DNA of 64,000 nt from JBNFVY01 sp049943335 (GTDB lineage: Bacteria; Pseudomonadota; Alphaproteobacteria; Rhodobacterales; Rhodobacteraceae): positions 310,001-374,000 of the forward strand of contig NZ_JBNFVY010000003.1 of NCBI RefSeq assembly GCF_049943335.1, in the 5' to 3' direction. The notes below the pieces were generated by a model, which was given only the letters and a program-made list of their open reading frames with translations, made no database searches and had not been told where the DNA came from. This document shows, one piece after another, positions 36,116-43,416 of the stretch. Numbering within the stretch: position 1 is the stretch's first letter; each line of letters opens with the position of its first letter. Position numbers and translations under genes: made by a program.

Positions 36116-36164
36116 ATCGACTCAATGGAGACAATCGCCACGTTTGACGGGACGGAAAAGCACG

Positions 36165-38396
36165 ATGACGACGAGCAATGCGACAAGCTGTGAATGGACG
36201 GTCACCGGCATGGACTGCGGGTCCTGCGCCGGCAAGGTCAGGGGCGCGCTCGAGCGTCTGCCGGGAGTCGCCGATGTCGACGTGGCGCTGATGGCCGAGC
36301 GGCTTCGCCTTACGCTGGACGAGGATCAGACGTCCCGCGATCACGTCGAGACCGCAGTGAAAAAGTTGGGGTTCGGCATTGCCCCCAAAGAGAGTGCCGC
36401 CACACGCAGGGGTTTCGTTCTGCCCGATGGCGCTTTGCCTGCAAGCTCCACCGGCGATGCCGCTCTTGCACCGGAGACTCCGCAAGGCGCTTTGGGTCCT
36501 TCCGACGGCTCGGTCGTACGCGACCCGTCCTGGCATCAGACTGGCAAGGGCCGCCTGGTGATCGGCACCGGCGCCCTGCTGGTCGCGGCGTGGGCGGTGA
36601 AGCTTCTGGCCTCGGGCGGCATCGCCAACTGGGCTTTTGTCCTGGCCACGCTGATCGGTGTCGCACCGATTGCCCGACGTGCCATAAATGCGGCGCGCGC
36701 GGGCATGCCATTCACCATCGAGATGCTGATGACCATCGCGGCCGTCGGTGCGCTGGTCATTGACGCTGCCGAGGAAGCGGCTCTGGTGGTTTTCCTGTTT
36801 GCGGTGGGTGAAGTGCTGGAAGGGGTCGCGGCGAACAAGGCGCGCGACGGGATCAGGGCGCTGGCCCGGTTGGTTCCCAAGACAGCCCTTCTTGAGGTTT
36901 CCGGCAAAACGCGCGAGGTGCCCGCCGAAAACCTGAGGATCGGTCAGATGGTTCTGGTGCGCCCGGGTGACCGAGTGCCCGCCGACGGCGAGGTGATCGA
37001 GGGCGTCTCGGGCGTCGATGAAAGCCCGGTCACGGGCGAAAGCGTGCCCAACCTGAAGGAGCCAGGCCAGCCGGTATTCGCAGGATCGATCAACACCGAA
37101 GCGGCCCTGCGCGTACGGGTGACGAAGGCGGCCGAGGACAACACGATCGCCCGCATCATCCGACTGGTTGAGGAGGCTGAAAGCGCCCGTGCCCCGACCG
37201 AGCGGTTCATCGACAGGTTCAGCCGCATCTACATGCCCGCGGTGGTGGGCGTTGCCCTCATGGTGGCCATCGTGCCGCCACTTGCTTTCACACAGCCGTG
37301 GGACACGTGGATATACCGCGCATTGGCGCTTTTGTTGATCGGCTGTCCCTGCGCGCTGGTGATCTCGGTGCCGGCCTCCATCGCCTCGGCCCTTTCGGCC
37401 GGGGCACGGCGCGGGTTGTTGATGAAGGGCGGCGCGGTCATCGAAACAACAGCCCAAACCACGCATGTGGCCTTCGACAAGACCGGCACGCTGACCCTTG
37501 GGCGCCCCCGGATCACCGACATCGTGCCAATCAGCGGATCAGAAGCGGAGGTTCTGTCGCTGGGCGCTGGAATCGAGGCCGGCTCCAGCCATCCGCTGGC
37601 CGAGGCGATCCTGGCCCGTACCGAGGCGGACGGTGTTGCTCCGCTGCCCGCATCCGGCGCCCGCGCTCTGCCCGGAAAGGGCGCCGAAGCGATGATTGGC
37701 GGCAGCCTTGCGTGGGTCGGCTCGCCGCGCTTTGCCGAGGCGTCCGGCGTTTTCGGCGATGCCGCGCGCCAGACTGCTGCGATGCTTGAGGACGAGGGCA
37801 AGACCGTCGTCGTGGTCTTCCGGTCGGATCAACTGGTCGGTCTTCTGGCGCTGCGGGACGAGCCGCGCCCGGACGCAGGCGAAGCGGTGCGCCAGCTGAA
37901 GGCGCTTGGCATTGATGCGGTGATGCTGACCGGCGACAACGCCCGCACCGCCACGGCGATCTCGCAAGCCCTCGGCATGGATCACCGCGCCGAACTGATG
38001 CCGGAAGACAAGGTCGCCGCAATCCGCGAGATGGTGGTGCATGGCCGCGTCATGATGGTGGGCGACGGCATCAACGATGCCCCCGCGCTGGCCTCGGCCC
38101 ATGTGGGGGTCGCCATGGGCTCGGGCACCGATGTGGCGCTCGAGACCGCCGATGCGGCGCTGCTGCGCAACCACGTCACGGATGTTGCCGGGACGATTCG
38201 GCTTTCCCGCGCGGCCATGGCGAACATCCGCCAGAATGTGGCGATCGCGCTCGGCCTCAAGGGTGTGTTCCTAGTCACGACGGTGCTGGGCGTGACCGGG
38301 CTCTGGCTCGCGATCCTTGCCGATACCGGTGCCACGGTGCTTGTCACGCTGAACGCTCTGCGCCTGCTGGCCTTCAATCCCGAAAAGGAGACTTGA
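36165..38396 (+). CDS. zntA: P1B-type heavy-metal ATPase (Zn/Cd/Pb exporter)
   Basis: A 743-residue inner-membrane pump. An N-terminal heavy-metal domain has GMDCGSC (C18, C21). The ion-path motif is CPC at residues 394-396. The phosphorylated aspartate is D438 in DKTGTLT; TGES, a SSHPLAEA (HP) motif and MVGDGINDAPAL are all present. CPC with an HP motif fits the P1B-2 group exporting Zn2+, Cd2+ and Pb2+. ATG at 36165 is chosen because the long upstream frame (to 35664) is antisense to merR. It is divergent from the MerR-type sensor and first in an operon with the next two genes. Confidence 0.94.
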   Translation: MTTSNATSCEWTVTGMDCGSCAGKVRGALERLPGVADVDVALMAERLRLTLDEDQTSRDHVETAVKKLGFGIAPKESAATRRGFVLPDGALPASSTGDAALAPETPQGALGPSDGSVVRDPSWHQTGKGRLVIGTGALLVAAWAVKLLASGGIANWAFVLATLIGVAPIARRAINAARAGMPFTIEMLMTIAAVGALVIDAAEEAALVVFLFAVGEVLEGVAANKARDGIRALARLVPKTALLEVSGKTREVPAENLRIGQMVLVRPGDRVPADGEVIEGVSGVDESPVTGESVPNLKEPGQPVFAGSINTEAALRVRVTKAAEDNTIARIIRLVEEAESARAPTERFIDRFSRIYMPAVVGVALMVAIVPPLAFTQPWDTWIYRALALLLIGCPCALVISVPASIASALSAGARRGLLMKGGAVIETTAQTTHVAFDKTGTLTLGRPRITDIVPISGSEAEVLSLGAGIEAGSSHPLAEAILARTEADGVAPLPASGARALPGKGAEAMIGGSLAWVGSPRFAEASGVFGDAARQTAAMLEDEGKTVVVVFRSDQLVGLLALRDEPRPDAGEAVRQLKALGIDAVMLTGDNARTATAISQALGMDHRAELMPEDKVAAIREMVVHGRVMMVGDGINDAPALASAHVGVAMGSGTDVALETADAALLRNHVTDVAGTIRLSRAAMANIRQNVAIALGLKGVFLVTTVLGVTGLWLAILADTGATVLVTLNALRLLAFNPEKET

Positions 38397-38397
38397 G

Positions 38398-39024
38398 ATG
38401 ATCACGCCCTTCGGCTGGAGCGCCCTCGCGGTCCTGCTGCTCTATCTCGCTCTCTTCTTTTGGGGCGGCGCTATGACCTCTCGCGCGGTCGGAAGATCCA
38501 TCTGGCTCTTCGGGCAGGCGACAGGGTATGATCGATTGGCCGCAATCGGATTCCGCGCAGCGTTCGGTCTGGCCATCCTTGGGCCACTCTTGTGGCTGAC
38601 CGTGCCGCAACTCCAGACGCTCGATCCGCTCTGGACGGATCAGGGGGCACCGGTTGCGAGCTTCGCCGGTCACCTTCTGGCCATTCTGGGTGCGATGATT
38701 GCCTTCGCCTCTCAGATGGCGATGGGCGCGTCATGGCGCGTTGGCGTCGATCCGGAGGCGGTGGGCAGCCTCGTCTCCGTAGGGCTCTACAAAGTCAGTC
38801 GCAATCCGACCTTTGCAGGACAACTGATGTTGCTTGCAGGTGTCGCTCTGGCCATTCCGTCGCTTCCTGCCGTGATAGCAGTCTTCTTGTTCTGGCTCTC
38901 TGCAAATGCACAGATCCGTTCCGAAGAGCGTGTGCTGGAAACGGCTCTTGGCGCGCCCTATCTTGACTATAAGATGCAGGCGCCGCGTTGGATCGGGCGT
39001 CCCAATTCGACAATCAAGGCGTAG
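38398..39024 (+). CDS. isoprenylcysteine carboxyl methyltransferase-like membrane protein
   Basis: A 208-residue membrane protein with five or six helices and the C-terminal signature of the ICMT/PEMT-like family: GLYKVSRNPTFAGQLML, then RSEERVLETALGAPYLDY with the EE-Y spacing that binds S-adenosylmethionine. Bacterial members often lie beside metal-resistance ATPases; the methyl acceptor is unknown. It starts one base after the ATPase stop with AAGGAG ahead of it. Confidence 0.85.
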   Translation: MITPFGWSALAVLLLYLALFFWGGAMTSRAVGRSIWLFGQATGYDRLAAIGFRAAFGLAILGPLLWLTVPQLQTLDPLWTDQGAPVASFAGHLLAILGAMIAFASQMAMGASWRVGVDPEAVGSLVSVGLYKVSRNPTFAGQLMLLAGVALAIPSLPAVIAVFLFWLSANAQIRSEERVLETALGAPYLDYKMQAPRWIGRPNSTIKA

Positions 39025-39097
39025 ACGGCACGAGGTGCGATTTGCGGCGTGGCTGCAGTACGTCGCAACAAACCGATTTGAGGAAGGATTTTCCCCC

Positions 39098-39571
39098 ATG
39101 CGATTATCATTGTCCCGCCGCGGCCTGCTGCTGGGCGCTTGTGCGGCTTCGGTCGCGACAACGCTGCCCGCTGCGGCACAAAGCAGACTGGCGATTCACG
39201 TCCTCAAGGACCCAAATTGCGGATGCTGCGGAGCTTGGGTCGAGGTTCTGCAGTCCGAAGGGTTCGACGTGACGGTCGAGGCGAGCATGGGAACGCTGCT
39301 TGCCCGCTACAAGCTCGACAACGGCATCCCGCAGGAGATGATCTCCTGTCATACCGGCAGGATCGAGGGCTACATGATCGAGGGTCACGTGCCTGCTTCC
39401 GACATTCGTCGTCTTCTCGAAAAACGCCCTGACGCCGTTGGACTTGCCGTGCCTGGGATGCCTTACGGCTCTCCGGGGATGGGACCGGAGAGCAAGCGCG
39501 AAGCCTATGAAGTGTTCCTGATCCGACGCGACGGTTCGACCGAAGTCTATGCCAGCTATTCGGCTGCCTGA
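39098..39571 (+). CDS. DUF411 secreted metal-binding protein
   Basis: A 157-residue protein with an exported N-terminus (SRRGLLLGACAASVATTLPAAAQ, with an RR pair). The DUF411 core contains DPNCGCCGAW (C41, C43, C44), ISCHTGRIEGYMIEGHVP and the late GMPYGSPGMG motif. DUF411 proteins are periplasmic and tend to sit with copper or other metal-resistance genes; the Cys and His residues suggest metal binding. The ribosome site AGGAAGGA precedes ATG 39098. It ends the metal operon; phage-like remnants start 25 bases later on the other strand. Confidence 0.9.
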   Translation: MRLSLSRRGLLLGACAASVATTLPAAAQSRLAIHVLKDPNCGCCGAWVEVLQSEGFDVTVEASMGTLLARYKLDNGIPQEMISCHTGRIEGYMIEGHVPASDIRRLLEKRPDAVGLAVPGMPYGSPGMGPESKREAYEVFLIRRDGSTEVYASYSAA

Positions 39572-39595
39572 CCACTGAGACGGCAAGGCTGACAG

Positions 39596-39853
39596 TCAGT
39601 TGCGAGAACACGCGCGGACCTGGTCGCGCAGCACGGTATAGTCGCTCAGCATCTCGGCGATGGCCGATCCGTCCGGCAGCATCGCCAATTCTTCGGCGGC
39701 TCGCGCCTGTAGCTCCCCGCTGTATTCCACGACAGGCGGACATGCCGCCAAGCCGTTCGCTTCAAAACCCGCCGTCGCGCAGCCGGTCAACCAGTTCGCC
39801 CCGATCACGAGGACGGCGAGCCGCCGCCTCAAGCATCCGGCGTTGGATTTCAT
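39596..39853 (-). CDS. Rz1-like outer spanin lipoprotein (phage lysis remnant)
   Basis: An 85-residue product with an Arg-rich start, a hydrophobic signal and the lipobox LTGC near residue 21, followed by a short polar domain with three more cysteines. The gene begins inside the 3' end of the Rz-like gene in another frame and runs past it, the classic overlapped arrangement of phage Rz/Rz1 spanin pairs. The product is less proline-rich than typical Rz1. The call rests on gene arrangement and lipobox, not on sequence family. Confidence 0.55.
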   Translation of the reverse strand: MKSNAGCLRRRLAVLVIGANWLTGCATAGFEANGLAACPPVVEYSGELQARAAEELAMLPDGSAIAEMLSDYTVLRDQVRACSRN

Positions 39854-40019
39854 TGGCCTTCTCCCTGGTTTCAAGGCGTTCTGCCATTCGCCCGACGCGT
39901 TCACCGGAGCAGCGGACCGACAGCAGGAACAGGACAATGGCGACGGCGATTGCACCGTAGCGAAGCGCGGCCCTCGTCCATGGATTGGCGGCGATCCCGC
40001 CGAGAATGCTGGCGATCAT
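39762..40019 (-). CDS. Rz-like inner spanin or holin-type protein (phage lysis remnant)
   Basis: An 85-residue protein with one N-terminal membrane helix (about residues 17-37), then a charged, probably coiled region (GERVGRMAERLETREKANEI, RRMLEAAARR). This is the layout of a phage inner-membrane spanin. It starts within the stop of the endolysin-like gene (ATGA) and contains the start of the Rz1-like gene. Membrane topology and neighbours support a lysis role; sequence identity alone would not. Confidence 0.55.
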   Translation of the reverse strand: MIASILGGIAANPWTRAALRYGAIAVAIVLFLLSVRCSGERVGRMAERLETREKANEIQRRMLEAAARRPRDRGELVDRLRDGGF

Positions 40020-40552
40020 CTCTGTCCCCGGCGCCAGTCATCAAGGCGCGCATAGATCGCGACCGCGACGCCCGCGAGCGCCACCGCGATGAACACCCAG
40101 CGTAGCGTGTCGAGGTATGGCACCAGCGGCAGGACGGCCGCCTGGGTCTCGGCAAGTACGCTCTGCGCCACCTCGACCCCGGCCGCGCCCAGCGTCGCGA
40201 CACCTGCCGCCCCGCCACCTTTCATGGTGCGGCTCTGTGCCAGCACCTCGCGCGCGGGTGGCGTTTCGGCAGCAAATGCTGTCGCGCGGATGGGGAACCG
40301 TTCGCCCCATTGGCGGGATGGGCCAAGATCGACATGCATGAAGCCTGAGCGCGGATAGAAGCCGAACCCGAGGAAGCCGACCTCCCGTGCCGCCGCTTCG
40401 AAGGCCGCTGGGTCGTGGTTCGCCATGGCGATGTCGAACGCCGCGCCGTCCATGTGCTTCGACCGGGTGGCGCCGCCGACGGCACGGTTATGCTCCGGGC
40501 TGCGATAGGCGGAGCGGACGATAAGCGGCTTGCACAGTCGGTTGCGTAAGCG
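40016..40552 (-). pseudogene. 5'-truncated M15 peptidase/endolysin with C-terminal membrane anchor
   Basis: From about 40552 leftwards the frame reads as the end of a peptidase M15 domain: KPLIVRSAYRSPEHN, then TRSKHMDGAAFDIAM with the zinc-binding H and D, and GFMHVDLG with the final histidine. These are D-Ala-D-Ala carboxypeptidase/endolysin motifs. The normal N-terminus and start codon are gone; the first ATG left (40453) cuts the zinc site. A C-terminal helix follows (VFIAVALAGVAVAIYA), as in phage M15 proteins fused to a holin-like anchor. The break near 40552 marks a deletion edge. Confidence 0.75.
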
Positions 40553-40875
40553 CCCGCAGACATGGCAGTTGCTCGGCGTTCTTCGGGTTGACGAAACAGA
40601 TCAACCAGCATTGTTCTAAGCATCTTCGCGATCGCGGCAACGGTCCCAGCCTTCGATACACTTCCCGACCGAAAGTGGACATCCCAAGGGGGAGAATCTG
40701 CCCAGCGTGACGCCGGAATCTCCGTGGATAGAGCTCTTTGGGGATTGGAAGCGTTGCGTACATTGCTGCGACTTTGAGTGCCGGCGGCGTCTCTGACGAT
40801 CAAAACCGGCCCAAGCGCCGACTTGCGTTTTTAGCCAAATTGGCCAAAATGCGCCGGACACAAGCGGAGAGCCAG
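40553..40875. other. junction region between phage remnant and antitoxin, with candidate operator
   Basis: This 323-base stretch has open frames on both strands but none with recognisable content. Near its right end GCCAAATTGGC (40834-40844) overlaps the palindrome TTGGCCAA (40840-40847), 29 bases before the antitoxin ATG. Antitoxins of the Phd/YefM type bind such short palindromes to repress themselves, so this may be the operator. The rest looks like scrambled deletion-junction DNA. Confidence 0.4.
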
Positions 40876-41079
40876 ATGCAGATCTTGACTGCGAAGGACG
40901 CGAAGTACGGTTTTGGGAAGTTGATTGATCTCGCCCGAGCTGAGCCAGTCGCAGTAGCCAAGCACGGTCGCACTGTCGTCGTCGTGATGTCAGTCGAAGA
41001 ATACGAGCGGTTGAAAGCGCTGGATGAGGCTACCGTCACTTCAAAGCGCCATAGCGAAGGAAAGAACACAAGCGAATGA
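40876..41079 (+). CDS. Phd/YefM-type antitoxin without a toxin
   Basis: A 67-residue DNA-binding antitoxin of the Phd/YefM fold: ILTAKDAKYGFGKLIDLARAEPVAVAKHGRTVVVVMSVEEYERLKAL covers nearly the full domain (residues 3-49). GGAGAG precedes the ATG. Normally the partner toxin (RelE/YoeB, Doc or PIN) follows at once. Here the stop instead overlaps the ATG of the restriction-modification chimera (ATGA), and no toxin is seen within 1.5 kb. It may be an orphan or may now control the hsdM gene. Confidence 0.88.
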   Translation: MQILTAKDAKYGFGKLIDLARAEPVAVAKHGRTVVVVMSVEEYERLKALDEATVTSKRHSEGKNTSE

Positions 41080-42446
41080 TTGCAGACCACCTGACCGGAA
41101 TTGAGCAGTTCGGTGCAGACCTTTGGAAGATGGCGGACGATCTGCGGGCCAACTCCGGGCTGGCATCCAACGAGTATTTCATGCCCATCATGGGGCTCCT
41201 TTTTCTGCGGCAGGCCACGAACCGCTACTACGCAGCTCTCGACTCAATCGAAGCCGACAAAGCTGCAGGAAAAATGCCAGATCGGCCCCTGGTCGATGCA
41301 GACTTCCGGCGTCGCCGCGCGATGATGTTGCCTGAAGCGGCCCGCTACGATGTGATCCTCGACATGCCTAAGGACGGTGAGCTTGGCGGGGCGCTGACTG
41401 CAGCCATGGAGGCCGTGGAAGAACACTTCCCGCCGCTTGCGGGTCAACTTCCCAAGGACTACGCGCGCTTTGACGACGACCTTCTTGAAAGCATGATGCG
41501 CAAGTTTGACACCGAGGCATTGCGCAATGCCTCGGGCGACGTTTTTGGCCGCATCTACGAGTATTTCCTCGCTGAATTTTCCAAGCAGGGGGCCCACGAC
41601 AACGGAGAGTTCTTCACACCGCCTTCAATCGTCCAGACCATCGTCAACGTCATCGAACCTGACCATGGTATCGTTTTTGACCCGGCCTGCGGCTCGGGAG
41701 GAATGTTCGTGCAGTCCAGCCACTTCATCGAGGAAGAAGGCCAGGACACGATGAAGCGCGTGACTTTCTATGGCCACGAGAAGAACGAAACGACCGCCAA
41801 GCTCGCCCAGACCAACCTTGCTGTTCACGGTCTGCAGGGCACCATCCGAGCCGGGAACGAGGCCATCACCTATTACAAGGATCCGCACGAACTTGTCGGC
41901 AAGTGCGACTTTGTGATGGCCAATCCACCGTTCAACGTGGACGAGGTCGACGCCGACAAGGTGAAAGGCGACGCGCGTCTGCCCTTCGGTCTACCCGGCG
42001 TGAACAAGGGCAAGAAGATCTCCAACGCCAACTACCTGTGGATGTCCTACTTCTACAGCTACCTGAACGACAGCGGCCGTGCCGGCGTCGTCATGTCGTC
42101 ACAGGCGTCCAGCGCGGGCCGGGATGAGGCGAAGGTGCGCCAGAAGCTGGTCGAGACCGGCGCTGTCGACGTGATGATCGATAACCTGGACAAGACGTCC
42201 CGTGAGCGGGTGAAGCAGGCAAGCCGTGACCTCCTGGCTTCCATAAAGACGCGCTTGGCTGAACTCGATCGCTTTTGGGAGAAGGAACAGACCAAGGCAG
42301 ACGTCGAGGTCTTCATCTTGGACGAGGTCTTCGCAAGTCTACCGTCACCGCCGTTCACGCCTGATGAAAAGAAAGCACTTGCAGCAAGCGTCTACGCCCA
42401 TGTGTGGCAACAGGCCGTGAATGGTGGCTTCGCGCAGGCGGCATAG
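41076..42446 (+). CDS. HsdM-HsdR in-frame chimera (type I restriction-modification scar)
   Basis: A 456-residue protein. Residues 1-368 are type I methyltransferase HsdM: an N-terminal helical domain (LWKMADDLRANSGLASNEYFMPIMGLLFLRQ type), the SAM motif DPACGSGG from D202 and the catalytic NPPF from N283. After VDVMI (about nt 42180), where HsdM should continue toward its last third, the sequence becomes DKTSRERVKQASRDLL, LDRFWEKEQTKADVEVFILDEV and PPFTPDEKKALAASVYAHVWQQAV. I recognise these as the C-terminus of HsdR. A deletion has removed the hsdM end, hsdS and most of hsdR but kept the frame. DNA methylation without HsdS is doubtful. Confidence 0.85.
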   Translation: MIADHLTGIEQFGADLWKMADDLRANSGLASNEYFMPIMGLLFLRQATNRYYAALDSIEADKAAGKMPDRPLVDADFRRRRAMMLPEAARYDVILDMPKDGELGGALTAAMEAVEEHFPPLAGQLPKDYARFDDDLLESMMRKFDTEALRNASGDVFGRIYEYFLAEFSKQGAHDNGEFFTPPSIVQTIVNVIEPDHGIVFDPACGSGGMFVQSSHFIEEEGQDTMKRVTFYGHEKNETTAKLAQTNLAVHGLQGTIRAGNEAITYYKDPHELVGKCDFVMANPPFNVDEVDADKVKGDARLPFGLPGVNKGKKISNANYLWMSYFYSYLNDSGRAGVVMSSQASSAGRDEAKVRQKLVETGAVDVMIDNLDKTSRERVKQASRDLLASIKTRLAELDRFWEKEQTKADVEVFILDEVFASLPSPPFTPDEKKALAASVYAHVWQQAVNGGFAQAA

Positions 42447-42725
42447 GCTCGTGCGCTGATAGTTCGATCCAGGTTCCGGCAACTTGGCGAACAGTACTGC
42501 AAACTGTGCGCAGTATTGGTGCAATCTAAATCTCATGATTTCAATAACATGGCGCTCTGAACCGGATTGCATGCGGTTAACAGGTTCGGAGAATATCGGC
42601 CCTGAGAGACCGCTTCCGGGGCACTTGGCACCGGGACCGGTTAGCAGCCCCTACCGCATAACCCTCGAAAACAACGAGAAAATCTGGCCGCAGCCGGATC
42701 GGGAGAACGCTTTCGCTGGGGAAAG

Positions 42726-42815
42726 TGGCGGACAGTGAGGGATTCGAACCCTCGAGACGGTTTCCCGCCTACACACTTTCCAGGCGTGCGCCTTCGACCA
42801 CTCGGCCAACTGTCC
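42726..42815 (-). tRNA. tRNA-Ser (GGA)
   Basis: A 90-base gene including an encoded CCA. The acceptor GGACAGT pairs with ACTGTCC. The D-arm GGCCGAGTGGTC, anticodon loop CTGGAAA (anticodon GGA), long variable arm of type II tRNAs and GGTTCGAATCC T-arm are all present. Its 3' end points at the scarred mobile region to the left, the usual polarity for islands integrated at a tRNA end. The 279 bases between it and the HsdM-HsdR gene show nothing recognisable, and I found no second copy of the tRNA 3' end in the window. Confidence 0.97.
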
Positions 42816-42999
42816 GTGACGGGCGTTTTGCCCAAACGCGTGCGGCAATGCAAGCCCGGATCAGAAAATACAAAAAGAAGCGACAAATAGATGTTGGTCC
42901 GATCCTTGCGCACGAACCGTCTTGCGACCTGTATCAAGGGGCCAACGCATCGGGAAAACGCGCAAGGGGCCGTGGTTGTGCCGCGCCCAATAGCGCCGG

Positions 43000-43146
43000 C
43001 TAACCGCGAAACCATCCAGCATATTCACGCAGCTCAATTTCCAAACGTGATTGATTGGATTTTTGCGAATCCCAAGACAAGCCGACGTCCGTTTTGTCAT
43101 CATCCCCAAGAGGATCGAAATTCGACATGTCCTGCCCGAGCAGCAT
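43000..43146 (-). CDS. small acidic ORF, 48 residues
   Basis: ATG at 43144-43146 is preceded at seven bases by GAGGGA (43154-43159), a better ribosome site than many called genes here have. The product is strongly acidic in its first half (FDPLGDDDKTDVGLSWD) and ends LEIELREYAGWFRG. It has no cysteines, no membrane helix and no recognised family. It lies alone between tRNA-Ser and mscS; the remaining 184 and 270 bases on either side show nothing. A regulator-sized small protein is possible, and so is chance. Confidence 0.45.
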   Translation of the reverse strand: MLLGQDMSNFDPLGDDDKTDVGLSWDSQKSNQSRLEIELREYAGWFRG

Positions 43147-43416
43147 GTTGAAATCCCTCGTCGACGCATCGCATAGCACCTGAAATCATCCTATTCGTGC
43201 CATGCCGTGATCCAACCGTGGAGGACCCGGCACCAATGTTTGTTATAGGTGACTTTCTGCGTGCCGGGTGTGATCCGCGGGTTCGATACGGGCGACCACC
43301 GGCTGGTACGCAAAGCCGATGCCAGAAAGGTGCAGACGGCGAAGCGGGACCCCGCCTAGGTGATCGCAGACATGGGCTGGCTTTTGGGCCCTGGAACGGG
43401 CGCCCACCCGTCCCTG

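Noticed and set aside
35664..36164. 167-codon N-terminal extension of the metal ATPase
   Set aside because: It runs antisense through merR and through the MerR-type promoter; the heavy-metal domain begins right after ATG 36165.
40488..40763. Possible transposase fragment at the edge of the phage remnant
   Set aside because: The 91-codon frame has no DDE or HTH motif and no terminal inverted repeats could be found; it is most likely junction noise.
42447..42725. Possible second attachment site between the HsdM-HsdR gene and tRNA-Ser
   Set aside because: No stretch repeats the tRNA 3' end or any other part of the window that I could find by reading.
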